Part shown: positions 43,646-52,836 of the stretch, piece after piece
How the letters are laid out: every line of letters starts with the position of its first letter
How positions within the stretch are numbered: the first letter of the stretch is position 1
NCBI GenBank assembly: GCA_039817385.1
Contig: JBCBVY010000007.1
Coordinates: 186,001-250,000, forward strand
Origin: JBCBCP01 sp039817385
GTDB taxonomy: Bacteria > Pseudomonadota > Alphaproteobacteria > Rhodobacterales > Rhodobacteraceae
Length of the DNA: 64,000 bases
Direction: 5' to 3'
The notes under the pieces: generated by a model
Told to the model about the DNA's origin: nothing
Seen by the model: the letters and a program-made list of their open reading frames with translations, nothing else
The model's database searches: none
Translations under genes and position numbers: made by a program

Positions 43646-45535
43646 TCATGCCGCCTTGCGTGAGGCTAACTCATATTCATCAACATCTTTATGTGTTTTC
43701 TGCATGTCCGGCGCCGCCAGCGGTGCGGGCCTGTGGATTTCGCGGGCGATGTCTGCGAGGCCGAGCGCCAGCGAAAGCGGCCCCGGCGCGGCCACGTAGC
43801 GGGGTGACCAGGTCGGCGCAAAGCTCGACTTGAACTGGCGCAGGCCTGCGTCACCGGACCGGGCAACGGCCCAGCGGCTCAGCGCGCGCCATAGCCTGCT
43901 GGCAGGATCAGGGCAGGCGATGTTTGCCGCAAGGCTGAGGCGGGTGGCGCCGGCGCCGCGGGCGGCGTCGATTCCGGCCTGGACAAGGGCGTGCATCGTG
44001 CCGTCCGGCGCATCGGCGGTGCTGCGCATCAGGTCGAGGCACCAGTCGCCTGTGGCGACATGGAAGGTGACGAAAGCAACAGGTTTTCCGCCGCAATGTG
44101 CCACGGCAACCCATTGGTTTTCAACGTAGTCTTGTGAATACCGGCCCATTGTGCCGCCGCGCGCCGTGCCGCATCGCGCCTGCCATGCCGCGTCGATCTG
44201 CGCGAGGGCGGGCGCGGGGGGCGCAACGTCGGGCATCACACGGATCCCGGCCTTGGCCGCGCTGCGCAGTTTGCGGCGCAGGCGCGCGCGGGCGGGCGCG
44301 TTGAGGTCGTAGGGGTCGAGGTTCAGCACAGCGTCATCGGCTGTGTGCAGCACCCGCCAGCCGCGCGCTCGGGCCCGGTGCGCCATCCGGGCGGTGCATT
44401 TGTAGACCACGGGGATGCGGTCGCTGCAGCGCGCGGCGCGCTGCAAGGCGTCAAGCGCAGCGGCGGCAGAGCCACGCGGTGGGTCACAAAGGGCCGTCAG
44501 CGTTTGTGCCGTGGGCCAGACCGCCAGCCAGCCATCGGCCGTCGGCTCAAGTCGCCCTCCGTTTTGTGCAATCACGCCGACCTCCGCGCGCGGCGCGTGG
44601 GACAGGATCGCGCGCGTGTCGGGGACTGTGGCACGCACCGGCCCTGGCAGCGGTCGGATCAGCGCCAGCATCCCCAGGGCCGCGGGCAGCGCGTAGTAGA
44701 CCAGTCGGAATGCCGCGATGCTGCCTAGGACCTGCGCCTCTGGCAAGCCGGGCAACAGCGCCAGCAGCATCAGTTCGAACGGTCCTATGCCGCCAGGTGT
44801 GTTGGAGATGAGGGCCGCGCCAAGGGCAAGCAGGAACAGCGGGAAGAAAACGGTAAATCCCACGTCCGTCCCAGGTGGCAGAAGCACATACAGCGCCAGC
44901 GCGGCAAAACCCGTGTCGATGGCGGCAAGGCACACCAACATCGCGCAGGCGCGCAGGCTGGGCCAGCGGACGCGCACGCGGCCAATGGACAGCACCGGGC
45001 GCAGGGTCATCAACGCGGCGGCCCCAGCAAGGCTCAGCAGAATCAGTGCTGCGGGCAAATGGGTCCACGGGGGGCTGGGCAGGAGCACGCAAGCCAGCGC
45101 GGCGACGACGCACCACGCGACAAGAAAGCTGACAGAGACAAAACCCGAAAGCGCCGCCGCACCGCGCAGGCCCAGGCCGGGAAAAAGGCGCCAGCGCACC
45201 AGCGCGCTTGTCAGCATCGCACATCCCAGAGCCTGCCCCAGAGCGATGGCCGCGCCGCCTGCGATGCGGGCGGAAGCAGGATCTATACCGGTGCGCAGGT
45301 GGCGATGCGCGACCGCGTCATAGCGGCCAACGGCCCAGAAGCTGGCGGCTGTGGCCGCTAGGGCAAGGCCCCACGCGGTTCCGGGAACATCCGCCACTTG
45401 CGCCGCGACCCGCGCAGCCATGTCCGCCGTAAGGTAAGGGCCAAGCGCCCAGACACACAGGCCAAGCACCAGCAAAGACGGCACGGCCCGCACGGACTGC
45501 ACGCGCATAAAGCGCCACGTCGCGTGTGTTATCAT
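43646..45535 (-). CDS. MprF-like membrane protein with DUF2156 domain
   Basis: A 629-aa membrane protein. The N-terminal half (to about residue 310) has eight or so helices resembling the lysyl-PG flippase/UPF0104 part (NTPGGIGPFELMLLALLPG is the conserved loop). The C-terminal half is the DUF2156 acyltransferase domain (LNLDPYDLNAPARARLRRKLRSAAKAGI, MGRYSQDYVENQWVAVA, RLSLAANIACPD). MprF-type enzymes attach amino acids to phosphatidylglycerol or act on ornithine lipids; the substrate here is unknown. It is shorter than S. aureus MprF. The start at 45535 is followed by hydrophobic helix 1. Confidence 0.82.
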   Translation of the reverse strand: MITHATWRFMRVQSVRAVPSLLVLGLCVWALGPYLTADMAARVAAQVADVPGTAWGLALAATAASFWAVGRYDAVAHRHLRTGIDPASARIAGGAAIALGQALGCAMLTSALVRWRLFPGLGLRGAAALSGFVSVSFLVAWCVVAALACVLLPSPPWTHLPAALILLSLAGAAALMTLRPVLSIGRVRVRWPSLRACAMLVCLAAIDTGFAALALYVLLPPGTDVGFTVFFPLFLLALGAALISNTPGGIGPFELMLLALLPGLPEAQVLGSIAAFRLVYYALPAALGMLALIRPLPGPVRATVPDTRAILSHAPRAEVGVIAQNGGRLEPTADGWLAVWPTAQTLTALCDPPRGSAAAALDALQRAARCSDRIPVVYKCTARMAHRARARGWRVLHTADDAVLNLDPYDLNAPARARLRRKLRSAAKAGIRVMPDVAPPAPALAQIDAAWQARCGTARGGTMGRYSQDYVENQWVAVAHCGGKPVAFVTFHVATGDWCLDLMRSTADAPDGTMHALVQAGIDAARGAGATRLSLAANIACPDPASRLWRALSRWAVARSGDAGLRQFKSSFAPTWSPRYVAAPGPLSLALGLADIAREIHRPAPLAAPDMQKTHKDVDEYELASRKAA

Positions 45536-45648
45536 GGTGCCCCCGCCGCTGCCCGCCTTAGGGCAGTCTAGGGCAGGGGCCTCAGCGGGCCGTTAACGGG
45601 CGCCGCAACTGCGCGCCGAAAATCCGTGCAATTCGGCGCAAATGGCGC

Positions 45649-45966
45649 TTAGTCGACCTCGTTCAGGATCTGCGCCTTGGCCTCGGCCATCAGCTCGGCC
45701 ATCTTGGTGCGGATCGTCGCCTCATCGGCCTTGTCGCCCAGATCGCCCGCGACCTTGCGGTAGACATCCTCATGGCCCGCCTCTTCGAAGTCGGCCTTCA
45801 CCACTTCCTTGGCGTATTCATCGGCGGCATCACCGGTCTTGCCCATCAGCTCCGCAGCCCAAAGGCCCAGCAGCTTGTTGCGCCGCGCCTCGGCCTTGAA
45901 CTGCATTTCTGCATCGTGGGCATACTTGTTTTCAAAGGCGTTTTCGCGGTCGTCGAACGTGCTCAT
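45649..45966 (-). CDS. F1-ATPase zeta inhibitor subunit (DUF1476)
   Basis: A 105-aa protein of the DUF1476 family, which in Paracoccus denitrificans is the zeta subunit that inhibits ATP hydrolysis by F1F0-ATPase. The N-terminus MSTFDDRENAFENKYAHDAE is the inhibitory region, followed by a helical bundle (RRNKLLGLWAAELMGKTGDAADEYAKEVV). The start at 45966 has GGAGGA eight bases upstream; a start at 45978 would add four residues. No ATPase genes are nearby. It is divergent from terB. Confidence 0.9.
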   Translation of the reverse strand: MSTFDDRENAFENKYAHDAEMQFKAEARRNKLLGLWAAELMGKTGDAADEYAKEVVKADFEEAGHEDVYRKVAGDLGDKADEATIRTKMAELMAEAKAQILNEVD

Positions 45967-46132
45967 GTGGTCCTCCAATCGTCCGGGGAGCGGTCGGCGC
46001 CAAGATACGCGCCGCGCGGGCGATTTCCTAGGCAGAATCGGGTTGCTTGCCCGCCATGCTTGGGCGACCTTTCGCCACGGACGCGCAGGCTGCGTTCATC
46101 AGGCAACATCAATCGAGCAAAGCGAGTAAACA

Positions 46133-46582
46133 ATGGCCCTTTTTTCCCGTCTGCGCGGTGGCAGCTCCGCCCCCGACACGACAATCGCCCGCGCGGTTCT
46201 GGCGCCCGCGGTCCTGACAATGGCCGCCGATGGCAGCATCGACCAGTCGGAGACGACGCAGCTGGCGAATATGTGCATGTTCTCGCCCATCTTTGCGCCG
46301 CTGGGCGGGGATGGCGTGTCCAAGCTGATTGCCGATATCCTGACGGACCTGCAAAAACGCGGCGCCGATGCTGTGATCACAGAGGCGGTCCAAACGCTCA
46401 GCCCCGCCCTGCGCGAGACGTCCTTCTGCTTTGCGATGCGCGTCGCGATGGCCGACGGGGTGATGGACGAGGGCGAGAAGAACGCGCTGTCAGGCACCGC
46501 GTCGCGGATGGAGCTGCCGCAAGAGGTGTTCCAGCAGATCATCACCGTGGTCGGCATGATGCAGCGCCCGGCCACCGCATGA
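46133..46582 (+). CDS. TerB-like (DUF533/TerB fold) protein
   Basis: A 149-aa all-helical TerB family protein. The paired acidic helices with MAADGSIDQSE and ADGVMDEGEK are the TerB metal-binding signature. TerB proteins take part in tellurite- and stress-linked membrane complexes, but single TerB genes are mostly uncharacterised. It overlaps the next gene by ATGA, indicating a two-gene unit. It is divergent from the ATPase zeta gene across 166 bp. Confidence 0.82.
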   Translation: MALFSRLRGGSSAPDTTIARAVLAPAVLTMAADGSIDQSETTQLANMCMFSPIFAPLGGDGVSKLIADILTDLQKRGADAVITEAVQTLSPALRETSFCFAMRVAMADGVMDEGEKNALSGTASRMELPQEVFQQIITVVGMMQRPATA

Positions 46583-47568
46583 GCGCGCCGGAAAACGCGA
46601 CCGACGAGGAGCGGAAAACCCCGCTTTTCGACATCTACGTGATGCTGGAGGAGCCCTTGCAGTTCAGCACAGGAGAGATCGAGGCGGCGCTGCTGGAGGA
46701 TTACCCAATGCTGGATATCAACGGGGTCGATCCGGACGGGCCGCTGAACATAGCCTGTGACACGGATCAATTTGTGACGTCACCAATGCTCATGACCGCG
46801 AAGGGGGACGACGCGCATTTCGTGACCTTGGTGCGCGTTCCCGGCTACGGCACGTGGGATCCGGCGCAGATTCCGGCGCGGCAGTCCATCCAGGTGCCCG
46901 ACCTTGCGGACCGACTGGCGCGCAACCGCAGCTATATCTGCGTCTCCGCCGGGGCCAAGGACGACACGCCGCTTGAACGCTTCCGTGCGGCGCGGCGGGC
47001 GACCTGCGTGGCGGCGCTGTTCTGCAAGCTGCCCGGCGCGGTCGCGGTTTATTGGCAGACGGGGGATCACTTTCTGACGCCCGAGGCGGTCGTTTCGGCT
47101 GCGGACAAGGCCATCAGCGACAGCTACCCGATGATGGAATGGTGCGGCTTGCAGCTGGGCCAGGATGCTGAACGTGGGGTGAGCCAGGCACTGTCGGTGG
47201 GTCTGAACGCGCTTGGCGGGTTCGAGATCAGCTTTGCCGCGGCCCCCGTGCCACTGGGCGACGCGGCAAACCACGTGCTGACCACCGCCACCATGCTGCT
47301 GGAGCTGGGGCACGACTTCAGCGACGGGGACACGCTGGGCGTTGAAGGCCAGGCGCCAGAGGAGTCGATCCGGCTACGCTTTGTGCCTGAAGGCACAAAC
47401 GGGTCGACCTGTGACACCTGGCTTCTGGTGCATCCGCAAAGCCCGGTGGACGCCGATGAGCTTGTCGGGCCAAGCGGGTCCGTGCCCGCCCCGCCGGGGC
47501 AGAGCGAAGAGCGGCGCTCCGACATGGGCTTCTTCAAGCGGATGATCCGGGGCAAGCGGGACAGCTAG
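46579..47568 (+). CDS. DUF4261-like protein
   Basis: A 329-aa soluble protein coupled to terB. A recognisable segment is AARRATCVAALFCKLPGAVAVYWQTGDHFLTPEAVVSAA, followed by EWCGLQLGQDAERGVSQALSVGLNALGGFEISFA and LLELGHDFSDGDTLG, which I associate with DUF4261. The function is unknown. The C-terminus ends in a basic MGFFKRMIRGKRDS, resembling tails that bind membranes or ring complexes. The ATGA overlap with terB argues for a joint function. purC follows 84 bp downstream. Confidence 0.7.
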   Translation: MSAPENATDEERKTPLFDIYVMLEEPLQFSTGEIEAALLEDYPMLDINGVDPDGPLNIACDTDQFVTSPMLMTAKGDDAHFVTLVRVPGYGTWDPAQIPARQSIQVPDLADRLARNRSYICVSAGAKDDTPLERFRAARRATCVAALFCKLPGAVAVYWQTGDHFLTPEAVVSAADKAISDSYPMMEWCGLQLGQDAERGVSQALSVGLNALGGFEISFAAAPVPLGDAANHVLTTATMLLELGHDFSDGDTLGVEGQAPEESIRLRFVPEGTNGSTCDTWLLVHPQSPVDADELVGPSGSVPAPPGQSEERRSDMGFFKRMIRGKRDS

Positions 47569-47652
47569 CTGCGCTTGGCAAGGGGGCGCGCTTGGACTAA
47601 AGGGGCGCTACCCGCGTCCGGCGCGGCCCCTCTGACGCGAAAGGCCCAGCTT

Positions 47653-48414
47653 ATGGCGCGGCGCAAGAAAATCTACGAAGGCAAGGCCAAGATCCTCTAC
47701 GAAGGCCCCGAGCCGGGCACACTCGTGCAGTATTTCAAGGACGATGCGACCGCCTTCAACGCGCAGAAAAAGGACGTGATCGAGGGCAAGGGCGTGCTGA
47801 ACAACCGCCTGAGCGAGTTCTTCATGACCGGCCTGAACCAGATCGGTGTGCCGACCCACTTTATGCGCCGCCTGAACATGCGCGAGCAGCTGGTGCGCGC
47901 CTGCGAGATCATTCCGCTTGAGGTGATCGTGCGCAACTACGCCGCCGGCTCCCTGTCGCAGCGGCTCGGGATCGAGGAGGGCACGCAGCTGCCGCGGCCC
48001 ATTGTGGAATATTGCTACAAGGACGACAGCCTTGGCGATCCGCTGGTCACCGAAGAGCATATCGCCGCCTTTGGCTGGGCCAGCCAGCAGGACATGGACG
48101 ACATCCTCGCGCTGTCGCTGCGGGTCAATGATTTCCTGTCGGGCGTGATGCTGGCGGTGGGGATCAAGCTGGTGGATTTTAAGATCGAGATTGGGCGCGT
48201 CTATGACGGCGATTTCCAGCGCCTGATCGTCGCGGACGAGATCAGCCCAGACAGCTGCCGCCTGTGGGACATTGAGACCGGCCAGAAGCTGGACAAGGAC
48301 GTCTTTCGCCGCGATCTGGGCAACCTTGCGGATGCCTATACCGAAGTCGCACGGCGCCTTGGCGTGATGCCGAAGAACGCGACGCCCATTGGCAAGCCGA
48401 CGTTGATCAACTGA
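47653..48414 (+). CDS. purC: SAICAR synthetase
   Basis: PurC (253 aa) condenses CAIR with aspartate in purine synthesis. Motifs are RRKKIYEGKAKILYEG, the substrate-binding KKDVIEGKGVLNN, EVIVRNYAAGSLSQRLGIEEG, the ATP region LVDFKIEIGR and LIVADEISPDSCRLWD. The start at 47653 has no strong ribosome site. purS follows after a repeat element; purQ is 4.5 kb further on, so the usual purCSQ run is split. Confidence 0.97.
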   Translation: MARRKKIYEGKAKILYEGPEPGTLVQYFKDDATAFNAQKKDVIEGKGVLNNRLSEFFMTGLNQIGVPTHFMRRLNMREQLVRACEIIPLEVIVRNYAAGSLSQRLGIEEGTQLPRPIVEYCYKDDSLGDPLVTEEHIAAFGWASQQDMDDILALSLRVNDFLSGVMLAVGIKLVDFKIEIGRVYDGDFQRLIVADEISPDSCRLWDIETGQKLDKDVFRRDLGNLADAYTEVARRLGVMPKNATPIGKPTLIN

Positions 48415-48436
48415 GCCCTTTGCGCGGGTTTTGAGC

Positions 48437-48476
48437 GCCGGAGCCTCCGGCGGAAGTTTTTTTGGAACAGAGAAGA
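48437..48476 (+). repeat. Intergenic stem-loop plus AT-rich tail, copy 5
   Basis: GCCGGAG/CTCCGGC (48437-48451) is followed by GGAAGTTTTTTTGG and AACAGAGAAGAG. The long T-run directly after the stem also makes this a credible rho-independent terminator. It sits between purC and purS, so read-through or a new promoter is needed for purS. Confidence 0.65.
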
Positions 48477-48504
48477 GTGGGGCGCTGAACCCCGGAGATA
48501 GATG

Positions 48505-48735
48505 ATGAAAGCCACCGTGACCGTTATGCTGAAAACCGGCGTTCTTGACCCACAGGGCGAGGCGATCCGCCATGCGCTGGGGGCGCTCGGCTTTGAGGGG
48601 GTGGCGGGCGTGCGCCAGGGCAAGCTGATTGAGCTGGATTTGGCCGAGGGCACGACCGAGGCGCAGGTGACCGAGATGTGCGAAAAGCTGCTCGCCAACA
48701 CGGTGATCGAAAGCTTCCGGATCGATCTGGGCTAG
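48505..48735 (+). CDS. purS: FGAM synthase small subunit PurS
   Basis: PurS (76 aa) bridges PurL and PurQ in the three-part FGAM synthase. The whole sequence is family-like: KATVTVMLKTGVLDPQGEAI, RHALGALGFEGVAGVRQGKL and a terminal VIESFRIDLG. The ATG at 48505 is preferred over 48502 because CGGAG at 48493-48497 is then seven bases upstream. purQ lies 4.5 kb downstream, beyond the CHAT, dehydrogenase and ccdAB insertions; purL is not in the window. Confidence 0.95.
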   Translation: MKATVTVMLKTGVLDPQGEAIRHALGALGFEGVAGVRQGKLIELDLAEGTTEAQVTEMCEKLLANTVIESFRIDLG

Positions 48736-48818
48736 GCCCAACCTGACGACACTTGTCACTTTGCAGGCCCGCCTGCACGCGCTAGCCTGCCGGTCAATAT
48801 TCAGACCGGAGGTGTGCC

Positions 48819-51386
48819 ATGCGTATTGGAAGGCTTGCCGTTTATTTGTTGGCCCTGTTTTGGGCGCTGCCCGGGGCGGCGTTCGAATACCCGCGCCTTG
48901 CGGGCGCGAATGACGCCGAATACGCGGCCGCGGCCTCTGGCGATGCCTATGCCGCCTTTTCCTACGTGCTGCCGGTTCTGAACAAGGACGCGCTGACCGA
49001 GGCGGAATGGGCTGACGCGCGGGGCTGGCTTGAATGGATGTATGCGGAGTTCAAGGCCGATGGCAGCGTGCACGGCATGGCGGCGACGGCGACCAACCTC
49101 GCCAATCGTCTTGTGGTGCGGCAGGATTTCGACGATGCGATCCAGTGGATCCAGGTCTGCGCCGATCTGGAGGGTGCCGAAGAGGTCGCGCCGCGGGCCT
49201 ATCTGGGCTGGTGCTACAACATCGGCGGCACGCTGCATGTGCAGATGGCCTTGCCCGAAGAGGCGCTCACGTGGCATTCCGCGGCGCTCGATATCTTCAC
49301 GGCGCTTTACGAAGAAACCGGAGAGCACGCGCATCTGGAAAACGCTCTGGATACGCATGGCAGCCGCACCTATGCGCTCACGCTCATGGCCGCCTATGAT
49401 GAGGCGGTGGAGCAGCGCAAGGAGGGTCTGCGCCTTGCCATTCAGCACACCGGGCGGGACAGCATCTTTACCGCCGCGGGGATGCTGAACCTTGCCACGA
49501 CGCTTTGGTATGCGGGCCGCTACGAGGAGGCGGACATCTGGTTTGATGCCGGGATGCCGCTGGCGGAAACGCATTTTCCGCGCTACTCGCTGCTTGACGC
49601 GGTGTCGAAGATGAACAACGCGCTTCTGGCCTATGATCTGGGCCAGCTGGAGCGGGCGCGGACCCTTGCGATGTCCGTTGTGCCCTACCTTGCCGCCTAT
49701 CCGGAGCTGAGCCTCGAACAGCAGCGCTGGACCTTTCAGGTGCTGCGCAAAGTCGCCGCCGATCAGGGCGACGTGGACCGCGCGATCCTTTTTGGCAAGA
49801 TGGCGGTGAACGCCCAGCAGGAGATCCGTTCGCGCAATGCCGGCTTTGCCGATGCGGAGGTGCAGGCCCTGCGCGACCGCTGGAGCGGGCTGTATAAGGA
49901 ACTCGCAAGCCTGCTCATTGCAGAGGGCCGCTTTTCCGAGGCGCAGGCGGTGCTGAACATGGAAAAGGAGCAGGAGGCGTTCGATTTTCTCAAGCGTGAT
50001 GCGGGTGCGGTGCTGACCGAAACCCGCGCCGTGCTGACCGATACCGAGCGCAGCGAGGCGAAGGTGATCCGCGATCTTGCTGCGAAACCCGTCGCCGCAG
50101 CGCGCCTTTACGACGCGCTTCTGGCGGAGGCAGGGGACGCGCCCACCGCAGAACAGGACGCGCAGCTGTTCCTGCTGGACGAGGCGCTGGTCGCCGCCGA
50201 AGACGCGTTTCTGGCCAGCGTGGATGACTTCCTTGCGCAGGTCGATGTGGGGGATCGCAAGGGTTTCGAGGCGGCTTTTGACGCGACCGGCACCTACCAG
50301 CGCATTCTGGAGCAAAAAGAACGCCCGACGGCCATCCTGCAACTGGCGGTGCTGGAGGATGCGCTGCACCTCTTTCTGACCCTGCCGGGGGCGACGGTGC
50401 ACGAAACCGTGCCGATCTCGCGCGGCGATCTGCGGGGGCAGGTGTTTGAGGCCCTGAAAGCCATCGAACGGATCGACCCAGAGGTGGAGGCGCATTTGCA
50501 GGGGCTGCACGCAATGCTGCTGGCCCCGGTGAGGGAGGCGCTGGAGGTTGCGGGCACCGAAGTGATCATGCTGAACGCGGGCGACGTGCTGCGCTACGTG
50601 CCTTTTGCGGCGCTGCATGACGGGACGGGGCACGCCGTGCGCGACTTTGCCTTTACCCAATACGTGGCGGCGGTGCCCACCGACTTTGCTGTGCCGCCGC
50701 GGGACCGGGGCAATGCGGCGGGCTTTGCGGTCACGCGCGCGCATGGCAACTTCTCGGCCCTGCCCGGGGCGGGGTTCGAGATTGAGGCGCTTTTTGCCGC
50801 CAGCGACGGGGAAGGGGTGCTGGACGGTCATACCGGGCTGGATGAAGGCTTTGACGAGGCCGCGCTGCGCCGGGTGCTGCGGGGCAGCCCGGGCGTTCTG
50901 CACATCGCCAGCCATTTTGCCTTGCGCCCGGGGCAGGTGGACGATTCCTTCCTGCTGCTGGGGGACGGGTCCGAGCTGCCGCTCTCCCGCTTTGGCTCGC
51001 GGCGCTTCAACCTCAAGGGCGTGGACCTTCTGACGCTCAGCGCCTGCCAGACGGCGGTGGGCAGCGGGGACGGCTCCGAGATTGACGGGATTGGCGTGGC
51101 GGCCCTGCAAAAGGGGGCAAGCGCGGTGATGGCCTCGCTCTGGCCCGTGGCGGATGCCGCGACGCCGATCTTGATGCATGACTTCTACGATGGGCTTTAT
51201 GCACAAGGGCTGGACAAGGCCGAGGCGCTGCGCCGCGCGCAGATCGCGATGCTGGACGGGGGCGAGACGGCCACGCTGCTGGCCATGCGTGCGGCTGAAG
51301 CGCTTGAGCCGCAGGAGGCGCCGCCGCAGGGCTTTGCGCATCCTTACTTTTGGTCAGCGTTCATCATCATGGGCAACTGGCTCTGA
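48819..51386 (+). CDS. Secreted TPR-CHAT caspase-like protease
   Basis: An 855-aa protein with a signal peptide (MRIGRLAVYLLALFWALPGAAF), helical TPR-type repeats (about residues 65-450) and a C-terminal CHAT domain (about 530-850). The catalytic pair is visible as His in VLHIASHFALRP and Cys in LLTLSACQTAVGSG, followed by GIGVAALQKGASAVMASLWPV, the CHAT signature, and AHPYFWSAFIIMGNW. CHAT proteases are caspase relatives; here it should act in the periplasm. GGAGGT precedes the start. It separates purS from purQ, and its partner and target are unknown. Confidence 0.87.
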   Translation: MRIGRLAVYLLALFWALPGAAFEYPRLAGANDAEYAAAASGDAYAAFSYVLPVLNKDALTEAEWADARGWLEWMYAEFKADGSVHGMAATATNLANRLVVRQDFDDAIQWIQVCADLEGAEEVAPRAYLGWCYNIGGTLHVQMALPEEALTWHSAALDIFTALYEETGEHAHLENALDTHGSRTYALTLMAAYDEAVEQRKEGLRLAIQHTGRDSIFTAAGMLNLATTLWYAGRYEEADIWFDAGMPLAETHFPRYSLLDAVSKMNNALLAYDLGQLERARTLAMSVVPYLAAYPELSLEQQRWTFQVLRKVAADQGDVDRAILFGKMAVNAQQEIRSRNAGFADAEVQALRDRWSGLYKELASLLIAEGRFSEAQAVLNMEKEQEAFDFLKRDAGAVLTETRAVLTDTERSEAKVIRDLAAKPVAAARLYDALLAEAGDAPTAEQDAQLFLLDEALVAAEDAFLASVDDFLAQVDVGDRKGFEAAFDATGTYQRILEQKERPTAILQLAVLEDALHLFLTLPGATVHETVPISRGDLRGQVFEALKAIERIDPEVEAHLQGLHAMLLAPVREALEVAGTEVIMLNAGDVLRYVPFAALHDGTGHAVRDFAFTQYVAAVPTDFAVPPRDRGNAAGFAVTRAHGNFSALPGAGFEIEALFAASDGEGVLDGHTGLDEGFDEAALRRVLRGSPGVLHIASHFALRPGQVDDSFLLLGDGSELPLSRFGSRRFNLKGVDLLTLSACQTAVGSGDGSEIDGIGVAALQKGASAVMASLWPVADAATPILMHDFYDGLYAQGLDKAEALRRAQIAMLDGGETATLLAMRAAEALEPQEAPPQGFAHPYFWSAFIIMGNWL

Positions 51387-51482
51387 CGGCGCGTCGGTGC
51401 GGGGCGCGCCTATGTCGCTCCGCGCTCCGATCTGGGGCGCGCGCAGGATTAGTCTTGGCGCAGACGAAGTTCCGGAGGCTCC

Positions 51483-52526
51483 ATGCGCGCCGCTCACCTA
51501 ACCGCCTTTCGCGCACCGCTGGCGCTGACCCAGCTGCCCGACCCGGACTGCCCGCCGGACGGCGTGGTGATCGAAGTGCTGGCGTGCGGTGTCTGCCGGT
51601 CCGACTGGCACGCATGGACCGGGGCGGACCCGGATGTGGCCTTGCCGCATGTGCCCGGGCACGAGTTCTGCGGGACGGTTGTGGCCGCCGGGGCAGGTGT
51701 GGCGCATTGGGCTGTGGGCGACCGGGTGATCGCGCCGTTTATCCTCGCCTGTGGGCGCTGCAGCGATTGCCGGGCAGGGCATTCGACCATCTGCGACCAT
51801 CAAGCGGTGCCGGGGTTCACGATCCCGGGCGCCTTTGCCGAATATGTCGGCATCCCCCATGCCGATGCGAACCTGACCCGCCTGCCCGAGGGGATGGACC
51901 CGGCGCTTGCCGCTGCGCTGGGCTGCCGGGTGACCACCGCCTGGCACGCGCTGACCGGCCGCGCGGCGCTTCAGCCCGGGGAATGGCTGGGCGTGTGGGG
52001 CGCAGGCGGCATTGGGCTTGCGGCGCTGCTTCTGGGCCGTGCGATGGGCGCACGGGTTGCGGTCGCGGACGTGGTGCCGGAAAAGCTGGCCTTTGCGCGC
52101 AGTCTGGGCGCCGATGTGGCGTTGGACGTGTCGTCGGGCGACGGGGCGGCGCAAATGCGCGCGGCCACAGGTGGCGGCGTGGATGTCGCGATCGAAGCGC
52201 TGGGCCTGCCGATCACGACGGAAAACGCGATGAAAAGCTGCCGCAGGCTGGGCCGCATGGTGCAGGTCGGGATGCCCGCCGGGGATCATGCGCGGATGGA
52301 GCTGCCTTGGGACACGCTCTATTCCGGGCAGCTGGCGATCTTTGGCACCCGCGGGATGCCCGCGCACCGCTATCCGTCCTTGCTGGACTTCATCGCCGGG
52401 ACGGGCCTTGACCTTTCGCCCATGATCGCCCGCCGCGTCGGCCTGAGCGATGCAAGCGCGGAACTCGCGCTGTTCGACGGGCCGGCGCCGCCGGGCGTGG
52501 CAGTGATCACGGATTTCACAGCCTGA
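51483..52526 (+). CDS. Zinc-dependent alcohol dehydrogenase (MDR family)
   Basis: A 347-aa medium-chain dehydrogenase/reductase. Catalytic zinc ligands are in ACGVCRSDWHAWT and PGHEFCGTV. The structural zinc cysteines are CGRCSDCRAGHSTIC, and the nucleotide loop is WGAGGIGLAALLLGRAMGARVA. The loop favours NAD(H), but the substrate is unknown. It lies between the CHAT protease and the ccdAB pair, all on the same strand, and belongs to the inserted block between purS and purQ. Confidence 0.88.
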   Translation: MRAAHLTAFRAPLALTQLPDPDCPPDGVVIEVLACGVCRSDWHAWTGADPDVALPHVPGHEFCGTVVAAGAGVAHWAVGDRVIAPFILACGRCSDCRAGHSTICDHQAVPGFTIPGAFAEYVGIPHADANLTRLPEGMDPALAAALGCRVTTAWHALTGRAALQPGEWLGVWGAGGIGLAALLLGRAMGARVAVADVVPEKLAFARSLGADVALDVSSGDGAAQMRAATGGGVDVAIEALGLPITTENAMKSCRRLGRMVQVGMPAGDHARMELPWDTLYSGQLAIFGTRGMPAHRYPSLLDFIAGTGLDLSPMIARRVGLSDASAELALFDGPAPPGVAVITDFTA

Positions 52527-52527
52527 G

Positions 52528-52556
52528 TTGTAATGCACAGCGTGTTGCGCTATGTG
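52528..52556 (+). promoter_or_regulatory. Candidate promoter of the ccdAB-like operon
   Basis: TTGTAA (52528-52533), a 17-bp spacer and TATGTG (52551-52556) form a plausible sigma-70 promoter just before the antitoxin gene. GTAATGCACA and TGTGTAGC around it form an imperfect dyad that could be the autoregulatory operator. Confidence 0.35.
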
Positions 52557-52584
52557 TAGCAGGGATGAAGTACAGGAGCGCGCC

Positions 52585-52830
52585 ATGTCAGCGACACTGA
52601 ACATTCGAAATCTAGGCGCAGAGCGCAAAGCGGCGCTGGAGCGTGAGGCGCAACTGCGCAACGCCTCCGTTGCGGACGTGGTGCGGGAATACCTGGATGC
52701 TGGTCTGAAGGCAGATGCCCGAGCCCGGGCGCAAGCCGAGTGGATCGAGGCTGCGCGCCCTGGGATCGAGGCGGAGCGCGAGTATATTGAGCGGCACGGG
52801 ATGCTCCTGGCCGAATACCGCCGCGTTTAG
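52585..52830 (+). CDS. Antitoxin with FitA-like N-terminus and CcdA-like C-terminus
   Basis: An 81-aa antitoxin. The N-terminal ribbon-helix-helix part (SATLNIRNLGAERKAALERE followed by ASVADVVREYL) is of the FitA/VapB type that binds DNA. The C-terminal AEWIEAARPGIEAEREYIERHGMLLAEYRRV has the CcdA pattern of an extended arm with ERHG and EYR, which in CcdA binds the toxin. CAGGAG lies six bases before the ATG. The toxin gene starts seven bases after the stop codon. The mixed domain combination is unusual. Confidence 0.78.
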   Translation: MSATLNIRNLGAERKAALEREAQLRNASVADVVREYLDAGLKADARARAQAEWIEAARPGIEAEREYIERHGMLLAEYRRV

Positions 52831-52836
52831 CGCCCG

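Noticed and set aside
48801..51341. 846-aa minus-strand frame opposite the CHAT gene
   Set aside because: The plus strand has a signal peptide, TPR region and CHAT motifs; the reverse is His/Arg-rich nonsense.
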